Assembly: GCA_031404355.1 (NCBI GenBank)
Contig: JANNHK010000457.1
Span: forward strand, 1 to 13,666
Source: JANNHK01 sp031404355
Lineage (GTDB): Bacteria > Actinomycetota > Acidimicrobiia > IMCC26256 > PALSA-610
Direction: 5' to 3'
Length of the DNA: 13,666 nucleotides
Part shown: one piece after another, positions 5,825 through 12,261 of the stretch
Position numbering within the stretch: the first letter of the stretch is position 1
Layout of the letters: the number at the start of each line of letters is the position of its first letter
The notes under the pieces: model-generated
Told to the model about the DNA's origin: nothing
Database searches by the model: none
Seen by the model: only the letters and a program-made list of their open reading frames with translations
Program-made: the position numbers and the translations under genes

Positions 5825-6921
5825 GTGTTGTCTCCCCGACGTTGCGCGGCGACTCGCCGCTGATGCTCCGACATACCTTCCAGGTCGAATACGCCGGCCG
5901 AACCGCCTTCGAGCGCACCGGCCGACTTCGGCGGCATGCCGAGCAGTTCGCGTAGCTCTCCGACCGGCCGACCCGCGAGCTCGTAGTAGTCGACTTCGAA
6001 CAGATCGACGCCGTAGCGGTCGCACACAATCTTGCCGCGCCGGATGGCGTCGGCGATCCGATGGTGCATACCGGGTGCTCGGATGTTGCGTTCCCGCACA
6101 TCGCGGTCGAAGAATCCCGTACTCGAGATGTATCCCGTCTCGAACAATCCGATCAGCGTCGCCATCCACGCGAAGCCCTTGGGGTCGGGATCGGCGCGAC
6201 CGATGAGCCCAAAGACCTCGAGTTCGCCCTTGAGGTTCGTGCCGTAGTCGGCGAGCACGTGCACGAAGTCGTGCTGCGCGAGATAGGCGGGTGCGCCGCT
6301 GGGCGTTCCGGGCAGGCCGAAGCCGCGGCTGTCGTACATCTCCCGGACACCACGCCCGAGCGTTTCCTCGGGAAGCTCGGCGAAGGCAGTCCACCGCGCC
6401 GCGAGCTCGGGGTCGATCTGCGCGGGCTCGAACGGAGCGGGCGTCGACGCGGCCCGCGAGGGAGCCGCCTCGCCGTCGGCCTCACGGACATGTTCGACGA
6501 AACCGCTGCGCTGGAGGTCCATCCACGCCAGCCCGTAGGCACCCTGCGCATATCGGCGCGCGACGCGCACGAAGTCGTCCTTCACGCCGAGCGCCTCCGC
6601 GTAGATCGCGACGCGATGCGCGACCACGACCGGAATCGGCCGCAACACGAGCTCGCCGAGCACCATGTGATGCACGATCCGTTGGCGGTAGATCAGGTCG
6701 CGCCCGGCCAGGGTCGCCGCGAACTCCTCCGCCCCGAGCGGCTCGAGGGCGCGATAGTCGACCGAGATTCCCGTGAGCGCGCTCGCGATTGCTTCCAGCA
6801 GATCCGCCTGCACGTCGGTGAGCCCGTTCTCGGGCGCGACCGCGGTCGCGATTCCCCGCGCCATCAGCGTCACTCGTTCGACGTGGTGGTCGTCGACTCC
6901 GGGAGTCGGATCCGAGCCCAT
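5821..6921 (-). CDS. TerB-like / COQ4-like two-domain protein
   Basis: The 366-residue protein appears to have two domains. Residues about 15-125 are all-helical with a TerB-like look (MARGIATAVAPENGLTDVQADLLEAIASAL, then IVHHMVLGELVL, then YAEALGVKDDFVRVARRYA). After an Ala/Pro-rich linker (about 145-165), residues 170-330 resemble COQ4: H217-D218-F-V-H221-(11 residues)-E233 reproduces the HDxxHx11E metal-ligand motif of that family with exact spacing, followed by GLIGRADP and ATLIGLFETG. COQ4 acts on the head group of the ubiquinone precursor, in decarboxylation/hydroxylation at C1. Actinobacteria normally make menaquinone, so a different quinone or isoprenoid substrate is likely. The ATG at 6921 has a GAGAGG eight bases upstream. 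The gene lies 33 bases after the TIGR03086-like gene and overlaps the next by four bases. The TerB assignment is weaker than the COQ4 one. Confidence 0.75.
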   Translation of the reverse strand: MGSDPTPGVDDHHVERVTLMARGIATAVAPENGLTDVQADLLEAIASALTGISVDYRALEPLGAEEFAATLAGRDLIYRQRIVHHMVLGELVLRPIPVVVAHRVAIYAEALGVKDDFVRVARRYAQGAYGLAWMDLQRSGFVEHVREADGEAAPSRAASTPAPFEPAQIDPELAARWTAFAELPEETLGRGVREMYDSRGFGLPGTPSGAPAYLAQHDFVHVLADYGTNLKGELEVFGLIGRADPDPKGFAWMATLIGLFETGYISSTGFFDRDVRERNIRAPGMHHRIADAIRRGKIVCDRYGVDLFEVDYYELAGRPVGELRELLGMPPKSAGALEGGSAGVFDLEGMSEHQRRVAAQRRGDNT

Positions 6922-6954
6922 GCGATCAGCCTCTCACGCAGTTCGACGCGAAGG

Positions 6955-7521
6955 CTACGCGCGCCGACCGAAGAGCGCGAGCAACTTCGTCTGCAGGGAT
7001 GCGGCGGCGGGGACGGGCACGGGCGGCGCGAACAGACCGGTCTCGCGGAGATGCTCCGCAATCGGAAGGGTTCGCTCGTACACGAGGTCGACGAGCTCGG
7101 CGTCGAGCGTCTCGTCGGCGCCGATACCGCGCGCGAGATCCCACGAATGGATGAACGCGTCCGTGGTCATCTCCCAGCAGTATTCGGAGGTCGCCTTCTC
7201 ACCGCTTGAAAGCAAGACCGTCTTCTCGAGCACGCCCGGCGCCCCGAACGCGGCCAACGACGCGCCCACTGCTGCGTCCCACGCCGCGACCGGGTCGGCA
7301 CCGAGCTGATCGCCGTCGAGGCGGCTGCCGACGGCGGCGACGCTCGCTCCCTGGACGAGCGGCGGCACCCACAATTGCTCGACCGTCACGTGGTTCACGA
7401 GCATCCGCACGTCCCACTCGGTATTCGGCGTCGGGTCGTGCCACTGCGCGTCGCCAACCGAGTGGACAAGCCGGCCGAAGCCCGCGGCCGCCCGCTCGAA
7501 CAACACGATGAGTTCAGTCAC
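6955..7521 (-). CDS. TIGR03086/mycothiol-isomerase-like metal-binding protein
   Basis: This 188-residue protein belongs to the DinB/MDMPI-like four-helix-bundle group found widely in actinobacteria. The signatures are WDVRMLVNHVTVEQLW (36-51) with metal ligand H44, and TTDAFIHSWDLARGIG (119-134), where D121 and H125 repeat the acidic-x3-His spacing of mycothiol-dependent maleylpyruvate isomerase (His, Glu, His). A C-terminal FAPPVPVPAAASLQTKLLALFGR segment is also common in the family. Likely roles are a mycothiol-dependent transferase or isomerase, or simply a metal-binding accessory; the substrate is not predictable. The start is a GTG at 7521 that overlaps the upstream sulfotransferase stop by eight bases, so it is the second gene of the operon. 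It gives some support to a mycothiol-producing actinobacterial host. Confidence 0.88.
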   Translation of the reverse strand: MTELIVLFERAAAGFGRLVHSVGDAQWHDPTPNTEWDVRMLVNHVTVEQLWVPPLVQGASVAAVGSRLDGDQLGADPVAAWDAAVGASLAAFGAPGVLEKTVLLSSGEKATSEYCWEMTTDAFIHSWDLARGIGADETLDAELVDLVYERTLPIAEHLRETGLFAPPVPVPAAASLQTKLLALFGRRA

Positions 7522-8446
7522 TCGAGCCGCGGCCTTCTTCGAGCCACGCGCGCAGCCCGGGGTCGAGCGTCGCCGCGGCCTTGTCGTAGAGAACGAGGTC
7601 GTCGTCGGTGAGCACGTCGCGCCACCGGCCGTTCGTTCCCTTGTAGAGGAAGCGGTCGATGCCGCCCTCGAAGATCATCGCGGCGGGATCGTCGTCGACG
7701 CCGCTCCCCCTCGCTTCCTTCCGCATCGCGTCGAGTTGTACGACACCGACGATCGCGGGCCATTGATCGTCGGGAACGTCGACCTCGCAGAACGCGGCGA
7801 GGCGGCGGATTTCGCCTTCGGTGTCGGCCAGCATGTCGCGATAGTGCATGAAGTGGACATTCGGCAGGTCGCGCCACTGCCACCAGGTCGAGAGGTGATG
7901 GTGATGCGACCAGAACGGCCATCCGTCGGGTTCCCAGTCGAACCATCCTTGGCCGATCCAGCGCGGCCACACGGCGCGCGGGTTGTCGGGACACCGCGGG
8001 AACTCCGCGCCCGGACGTTCGGGATCGTTGAAGATCGCGTACGCGAGGTCGGTGTACGCGCTGTAGTGGTTCCACAGCGACATGAACACGTCGCGCGTGT
8101 CGCGCCCGACCACCACATACTTCGCTTCGGGAAAGAACCGGATGCCGTCGGCCGCGAGATGACTCTTCACGAACCGGCGGTGCGTCTGCGCGTCGATCGA
8201 CGCGATCATCGGCTCGATCGGACCATGGAACCGAGCATCGATCCAGGGCGATACTTCCATGAGATTCGGAGCCGCCTCCGATCCCAGGATGAGTGCGGCA
8301 AGGATGCGTTGCGTCCACGTCGTGCCGGCTTTGTACGCAGTCGTGACGACGATGTCGTCGTCGCGCACGTGGAAATGATCCCATCGCGTGCTGTCGAGGT
8401 GATGGTTGCGGTACTCGTGGATGCGTTCCGGCGCGGCCGTGTTCAT
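7514..8446 (-). CDS. PAPS-dependent sulfotransferase (cytosolic-type fold)
   Basis: This 310-residue sulfotransferase carries the 5'-phosphosulfate loop YKAGTTW (38-44), a probable catalytic His in VKSH (93-96), the 3'-phosphate motif GRDTRDVFMSLWNHY (114-128) with Ser123, and the late KGTNGRWRDVL (269-279), the counterpart of the RKGxxGDWK loop of animal cytosolic enzymes. It transfers sulfate from PAPS to a hydroxyl or amine of a small molecule. I chose the ATG at 8446, which puts the PAPS loop near residue 40 as usual; the open frame to 8821 crosses the divergent region and the neighbouring ligase gene. No strong Shine-Dalgarno is visible. As first gene of the operon ending with the P450, it may sulfate a hydroxyl introduced by that enzyme. 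Confidence 0.92.
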   Translation of the reverse strand: MNTAAPERIHEYRNHHLDSTRWDHFHVRDDDIVVTTAYKAGTTWTQRILAALILGSEAAPNLMEVSPWIDARFHGPIEPMIASIDAQTHRRFVKSHLAADGIRFFPEAKYVVVGRDTRDVFMSLWNHYSAYTDLAYAIFNDPERPGAEFPRCPDNPRAVWPRWIGQGWFDWEPDGWPFWSHHHHLSTWWQWRDLPNVHFMHYRDMLADTEGEIRRLAAFCEVDVPDDQWPAIVGVVQLDAMRKEARGSGVDDDPAAMIFEGGIDRFLYKGTNGRWRDVLTDDDLVLYDKAAATLDPGLRAWLEEGRGSSD

Positions 8447-8612
8447 TCGACGATGTTGCCAGATGATCCTCGACCGCGCCCACGCTCCTACCCGACTGAC
8501 TCCCGTCAGGCCATGTGGCCCTTTGGGCGGCGGTACCGTGTGCGCGTGGCCGCGGGGTCCGAGCTGAAACGACAGCAGCACATAGCGCTTCCGGGAACTC
8601 TTTCCCGGGCAT
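8447..8612. promoter_or_regulatory. Divergent intergenic region between the sulfotransferase operon and the ligase gene
   Basis: At 166 bases this must hold the start signals for both the minus-strand five-gene operon and the plus-strand ligase. I see no convincing -35/-10 pair. It contains a small hairpin CTGAC-TCCC-GTCAG (8496-8509), a 10-base direct repeat CATGTGGCCC (8512-8521 and 8610-8619, the second spanning the ligase start), and the stronger hairpin listed separately. Shared control of the two divergent groups is plausible. Confidence 0.4.
8591..8608 (+). promoter_or_regulatory. Leader hairpin just upstream of the ligase start
   Basis: CCGGGAA-CTCT-TTCCCGG is a perfect 7-base-pair stem with a four-base loop that ends four bases before the GTG at 8613. 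It would occupy the normal ribosome-binding position, and its left arm holds the only purine-rich (GGGAA) stretch nearby. It could limit translation or be a protein-binding palindrome. Confidence 0.4.
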
Positions 8613-9905
8613 GTGGCCCATCTCGATTGGACCGTGGCGGAGTTGGGTGTGGCGCAGGACAGCAGCCTTCGTCGACTGGTGCGCTTGGCAGTGGAGCGGT
8701 CGCCGTGGCACCACGAACGCCTTGCGGGAATCGATATCCCGGCGCTCACGGCCGGCGACCTCAGCAGTCTTCCCGTGATGACGAAGTCGGATCTGATGGA
8801 CAACTTCGATGACATCGTCACCGACCGGCGTCTGACCCTCGACGCATGTGAACGGCACGTTGATCCCCGGCGCGGCGACGCTTATCTATTCGACGAGTTC
8901 CACGTTGTCGCTTCGGGCGGTTCGAGCGGCCAACGTGGCGTGTTCGTCTACGGCTGGGACGCGTGGGCGACCTGCTATTCGTCCATCGCCCGTTTCCCCG
9001 CCCGGGACCGGACGCTGCATCCCGAACTCGCCGGCAGCCCGCCTATCGTCGCGACCGTCGCCGCTGCGAATGCGTCGCACATCTCAGCCGCGATTGGTGC
9101 GACGTTCTCGACGCCCGATCGTCCCCGGCACTCCATACCGGTCAGCAGGCCAATGGAGGTGATCGTCGACCAGTTGCACCGAGTTCAGCCGACGACGCTG
9201 ATGGGCTACAGCTCGTTTCTGCCTCGCCTCGCAACGGAGGCCCGCGCCCGACGGCTGCGCATCGCCCCGCAACGCGTCGTCGCGATCTCCGAGCCCCTGT
9301 TGCCGGAGGTACGCGCCGACCTTGAAGCGACGTGGGGTGTACCCGTGGCCAGCGGCTACGGCATGTCCGAGGGTCTCTTCGCCGGCTTTTGCGGAGACGG
9401 GTCGCATCTGCCCGACGACTTATGTCTGCTCGAACCGGTCCGCGCCGACTCGACGCCGGTGGAGGCGGGTGAAACTTCTGCGAAGGTGTACGTCACGAAT
9501 CTGTACAACACCACGGTGCCGCTCATCCGGTTCGAGGTGACCGACGAAGTGACCATCTTGGAAGAACCCTGTCCGTGCGGGTCGGCATTTCGACGGATCG
9601 CCGACCCGCTCGGGCGACTCGACGACACGTTCGTCTACCCGAACGGGACAGCGATTCACCCGCACGTCTTTCGGTCGTGTCTCAGCCACCCAGATGTCGT
9701 CGAGTATCAAGTCCGTCAAACCCAACGCGGCGCCGACATCTCCGCCGTCACCTCGGGCGCACTCGCCACTGGCGCATTGGCAGCACGAATAGAAGCTGCA
9801 CTCCGGGAACTCGGTCTACCCGCACCCACGGTGACCATCGCGACCGTCGACACCGTCGATCGTCTAGCCGGCGGCAAGCTCAAACGGTTCGTGCCGCACA
9901 ACTGA
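8613..9905 (+). CDS. PaaK/LuxE-like adenylate-forming ligase
   Basis: This 430-residue enzyme resembles phenylacetate-CoA ligase and acyl-protein synthetase relatives. It has the P-loop SGGSSGQRG (101-109), VVAISEPLLPEV (222-233), the aromatic A5 motif ASGYGMSEG (246-254), VPLIRFEVTDEV (302-313), a CPCG pair (320-323) as in PaaK enzymes, LGRLDD (333-338) and the C-terminal lysine region GGKLKRF (420-426). It should adenylate a carboxylic acid and pass it to CoA or another thiol acceptor; the acid is unknown. The GTG at 8613 is the only possible start, since an in-frame TAG lies at 8583-8585 with no alternative between. It diverges from the P450/COQ4 operon and precedes the acyltransferase-cNMP fusion by 55 bases, suggesting activation of an acyl donor for that protein or for the operon product. 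Confidence 0.9.
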   Translation: MAHLDWTVAELGVAQDSSLRRLVRLAVERSPWHHERLAGIDIPALTAGDLSSLPVMTKSDLMDNFDDIVTDRRLTLDACERHVDPRRGDAYLFDEFHVVASGGSSGQRGVFVYGWDAWATCYSSIARFPARDRTLHPELAGSPPIVATVAAANASHISAAIGATFSTPDRPRHSIPVSRPMEVIVDQLHRVQPTTLMGYSSFLPRLATEARARRLRIAPQRVVAISEPLLPEVRADLEATWGVPVASGYGMSEGLFAGFCGDGSHLPDDLCLLEPVRADSTPVEAGETSAKVYVTNLYNTTVPLIRFEVTDEVTILEEPCPCGSAFRRIADPLGRLDDTFVYPNGTAIHPHVFRSCLSHPDVVEYQVRQTQRGADISAVTSGALATGALAARIEAALRELGLPAPTVTIATVDTVDRLAGGKLKRFVPHN

Positions 9906-9908
9906 CCG

Positions 9909-9924
9909 GTGCCGAGTCCGGCAC
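9909..9924 (+). other. Short hairpin in the ligase/acyltransferase gap
   Basis: GTGCCG-AGTC-CGGCAC is a perfect 6-base-pair stem with a four-base loop, four bases past the ligase stop. No T-run follows, so it is at best a weak terminator, an attenuator or an RNA-stability element between two genes that are otherwise placed like an operon. Confidence 0.35.
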
Positions 9925-9960
9925 GCGACGTCGCGCAACGGTTTCGGTCAAACTGTCGGG

Positions 9961-11043
9961 ATGGGCTTGGAGTTCGGTCGTGCAGTCACCGCGGAGGAGG
10001 TCGCCGAGGTCCAACGTTTGCGGTACACGGTGTACGTGGACGAGCTCGGTCGCTATCGCGGTACGGCTGACGAAAACGCCGGTCGGCTGGCAGAGCCTGA
10101 GGACGATTACAGCTGGAACTTCTACGTGCGCGATGGCGACGAGATCATCGCCGCGACGCGGGTGACGTGGGGCGGGAACGGCTTCTCCGATCGGCAGATC
10201 GATCAGTACGAGGTGGGCCTCTTTCTCGACGAGCTTCCCGCGGACGTGATCGCGGTCGCGGAGCGCTACTCCGTCTTGCCCGCATATCGGGGGGCGGGTC
10301 TACTCGAGCAGATGGTCGAGCACAACCGCCCGTTCGTCCAACCGCACGGCATTCGCGTCATGATCAGTTGTTGTGAGCCGCACTTGCTGTCGATGTACCT
10401 CGCGCGAGGTCAGCGTCCGTACGCGACGCACAACATCAACAGCCCCGAGGCCGGATACCTCATTCCACTCGTCAACTTCATCCCCGAAGTCGAAGCGCTA
10501 CGCGGCGTCGGACACAACACGGCCGCCGGCGAGTTGCCGGCGTGTGTCGAACGTGTACGCGCTCAGGCCGGAACGATTCGAAGTCATTCGTTGAGCGAAC
10601 CCGATACGTACTGGGACGAAATCAACGAAACGCTGGACGCACTGCACTCGCAGCAGATTTCCGCGTTCGACGGGTTCACCGACGACGAAGCCCGGCGTTG
10701 CATCGCACGCAGCAACGTCATCGAGTGCGCGGCGGGTGACCGTGTGTTGAAGCGGGGCGGTTCGGCGCGGAACATCTTCGTCGTCCTCGAAGGAACGCTC
10801 GAGGTGCGCGACGACGACCGGATCGTCGGCGTGCTGAGCGCGGGTGACGCGTTCGGTGAGATGGCGTTCTTACTCGAACGACCGCGTGCGTTCGACGTGG
10901 ATGCGGCAACCGATCACACGCGGATCCTGAGCCTCAGTGAGGGCGCGCTGCGCAAGATGATCGCCGAGGATGCGACTGTTGCCGCCAAGCTGCTCCTCAA
11001 CGTGTCGAAGATGCTCTGCGTGCGGCTGATCAAGGCCAACTGA
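9961..11043 (+). CDS. N-acyl-synthase-like GNAT domain fused to a cyclic-nucleotide-binding domain
   Basis: In this 360-residue protein, residues 1-175 resemble the GNAT-fold N-acyl amino acid synthase/autoinducer-synthase group: RLRYTVYVDELGRYRG (19-34), IIAATRVTWGG (62-72), AERYSVLPAYRGAGLLEQMV (100-119) and NINSPEAGYLIPLV (158-171). A helical linker leads to a cNMP-binding domain at about 235-355, with VLKRGGSARNIFVVLEGTLEV (262-282) and the phosphate-binding cassette GDAFGEMAFLLERPRAF (295-311). The latter keeps the Glu (300) and Arg (309) that contact ribose and phosphate, so binding of cAMP or cGMP is plausible. Mycobacterial KATmt (Rv0998) is a cAMP-gated acetyltransferase with the opposite domain order. 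The inferred role is acyl transfer gated by cyclic nucleotide, with the acyl group possibly supplied by the ligase upstream. The ATG at 9961 fits the family N-terminus. Confidence 0.85.
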   Translation: MGLEFGRAVTAEEVAEVQRLRYTVYVDELGRYRGTADENAGRLAEPEDDYSWNFYVRDGDEIIAATRVTWGGNGFSDRQIDQYEVGLFLDELPADVIAVAERYSVLPAYRGAGLLEQMVEHNRPFVQPHGIRVMISCCEPHLLSMYLARGQRPYATHNINSPEAGYLIPLVNFIPEVEALRGVGHNTAAGELPACVERVRAQAGTIRSHSLSEPDTYWDEINETLDALHSQQISAFDGFTDDEARRCIARSNVIECAAGDRVLKRGGSARNIFVVLEGTLEVRDDDRIVGVLSAGDAFGEMAFLLERPRAFDVDAATDHTRILSLSEGALRKMIAEDATVAAKLLLNVSKMLCVRLIKAN

Positions 11044-11064
11044 TCGACTCAAGAGCGCGCCGCG

Positions 11065-11104
11065 TACACCTGATGGGTGCCGGCAGAACCCTGCAGCGGG
11101 TGTA
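11065..11104. terminator. Possible bidirectional terminator between convergent genes
   Basis: An outer stem TACACC/GGTGTA (11065-11070 with 11099-11104) encloses an inner GGGT/ACCC stem (11075-11078 with 11088-11091). It lies in the 72-base gap where the acyltransferase fusion and the second sulfotransferase converge. The stems are interrupted and there is no T-run, so the call rests largely on position. Confidence 0.3.
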
Positions 11105-11115
11105 GCGCAATCGAC

Positions 11116-12261
11116 TCAGATGGCCGTCGCGAACGCGTCGACGTACAGCGCGAACTTCTGTCGCACCGTGTCGGCATCGATTCCGTAGTCGGAGAGCGAG
11201 TATGGGTGCGTACCGTGTGACCGCGGTTCGTGGTGCGCGGCCCAGTGCGCGACTGCCGCGCGCGATTCGTTTGAGAACTCGAGACCGATACGGTCGTAGC
11301 TCGCAGCCAGCGCGCCGACGGGATCCGTCTGGAGTGACGAGAACGAGACGTCGGCGAAGCGCTCGTCACCCATGCGGGCACGGAAGTCCATCGCTCGGCC
11401 GACCGCCTCGCACCAGCGGTCTGTCATCTCTCGTCCGAGTTCGGCGGCGTCGTCACGATCGCTACTCCAACTGCGCGTGTAGTGAATGAGACTGCACACC
11501 GATCCCAACACGCTCGCCGGATCACGATGACTCCACAGGAACCGCGCATCCGGATACGCGGCGACGAGCGCGTCCAATGCAAACATGTGCACCGGCGTCT
11601 TCAAGTGCCAGAGTCGCGGCGGGCAGTGCCATTGCAGGAGATGCAGCACGCGGCGGTGGTACTCGTAGGTTCCGCGCATGTCGCAGTCGGTCACCCAGGC
11701 CATGTACGACGGGACGCGTGCCGATCCGTCGAAGTGCACGGTCCGGAAACTCATGCCCATGAGGTCTTGGCACTCGGACGCCGTCGTCGCTTCGGAGTGG
11801 TACATGGTCTGCATGAGCGGGAACGCGTCGTTCATCATCGCGAGCCCGGCTTCGGTCGCCGCGATGCGCGGATCCGTGTGCTGCGTCGCCGCTTCGGGAG
11901 GCGGCACCGGCGAGCCCGACTCCCAAAGGCGGAGCGACCGGAACTGGGGATCGGCCGCAACCAGTTGGCTGAGCGCGGTCGTCCCCGTGCGCGGGAGACC
12001 GATCACGAACACGGGCCCTTCGACGCGCTGGCCTTCGATCTCGGGATGCTCGCGATACGTCGCTTCGACTTGGAGCCGGGCGACCAGATGCGCGGCGAGG
12101 CGCCCGTGCTGCATCATCTCGCCGGTCGCGGTCAGATCAGCTTCCTCGTTCATCGACGCGGCGAGCCGCTCCAAGCCCTCCCGGTGGTAACCGTCACCGA
12201 AGTCGGTCAGCCCCGTCTGTTCGCGCGCGGTTGCTTCGAGTTCGTCGGCGTCGAGCGTCAT
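11116..12261 (-). CDS. Sulfotransferase family protein (Sulfotransfer_3 type)
   Basis: This 381-residue protein is of the large bacterial sulfotransferase type common in mycobacteria and other actinobacteria, distinct from the shorter enzyme at 7514-8446. The PAPS loop is VFVIGLPRTGTTALSQLVAADP (84-105). Next come LWESGSPVPPPE, RLWHLKTPVHMFALDAL (216-232), and the 3'-phosphate motif ARFLWSHRDPASVLGSVCSL (239-258). A C-terminal HxxHSYSLxDYGxD-like segment (HGTHPYSLSDYGID) is also characteristic. The acceptor is unknown. The ATG at 12261 overlaps the stop of the DUF1214 gene (ATGA), so the two are translationally coupled. The upstream extension to 12585 in the same frame is out-of-frame reading of that neighbour and is rejected. 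Confidence 0.92.
   Translation of the reverse strand: MTLDADELEATAREQTGLTDFGDGYHREGLERLAASMNEEADLTATGEMMQHGRLAAHLVARLQVEATYREHPEIEGQRVEGPVFVIGLPRTGTTALSQLVAADPQFRSLRLWESGSPVPPPEAATQHTDPRIAATEAGLAMMNDAFPLMQTMYHSEATTASECQDLMGMSFRTVHFDGSARVPSYMAWVTDCDMRGTYEYHRRVLHLLQWHCPPRLWHLKTPVHMFALDALVAAYPDARFLWSHRDPASVLGSVCSLIHYTRSWSSDRDDAAELGREMTDRWCEAVGRAMDFRARMGDERFADVSFSSLQTDPVGALAASYDRIGLEFSNESRAAVAHWAAHHEPRSHGTHPYSLSDYGIDADTVRQKFALYVDAFATAI

Noticed and set aside
4251..6101. P450 as a 616-residue fusion protein
   Set aside because: The extra 201 N-terminal residues are read in a different frame through the small and COQ4-like genes and have shadow-like composition; the ATG at 5498 gives a normal P450.
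6061..7209. Plus-strand 382-codon open frame across the COQ4-like and TIGR03086-like genes
   Set aside because: It spans two real minus-strand genes and their gap, with charged low-information sequence.
8512..8619. Direct repeat CATGTGGCCC as paired regulator sites
   Set aside because: Only ten bases, two copies, one of them mostly within the ligase coding start; not enough to call a regulatory site.
7508..8812. Plus-strand 434-codon open frame antisense to the first sulfotransferase
   Set aside because: No recognisable domain, and the opposite strand carries clear PAPS-binding motifs across the same interval.
11043..11118. Direct repeat ATCGACTCA at 11043-11051 and 11110-11118 as a target-site duplication
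   Set aside because: The 58 bases between show no mobile-element ends or reading frame, and a 9-base match in similar-composition DNA can arise by chance.
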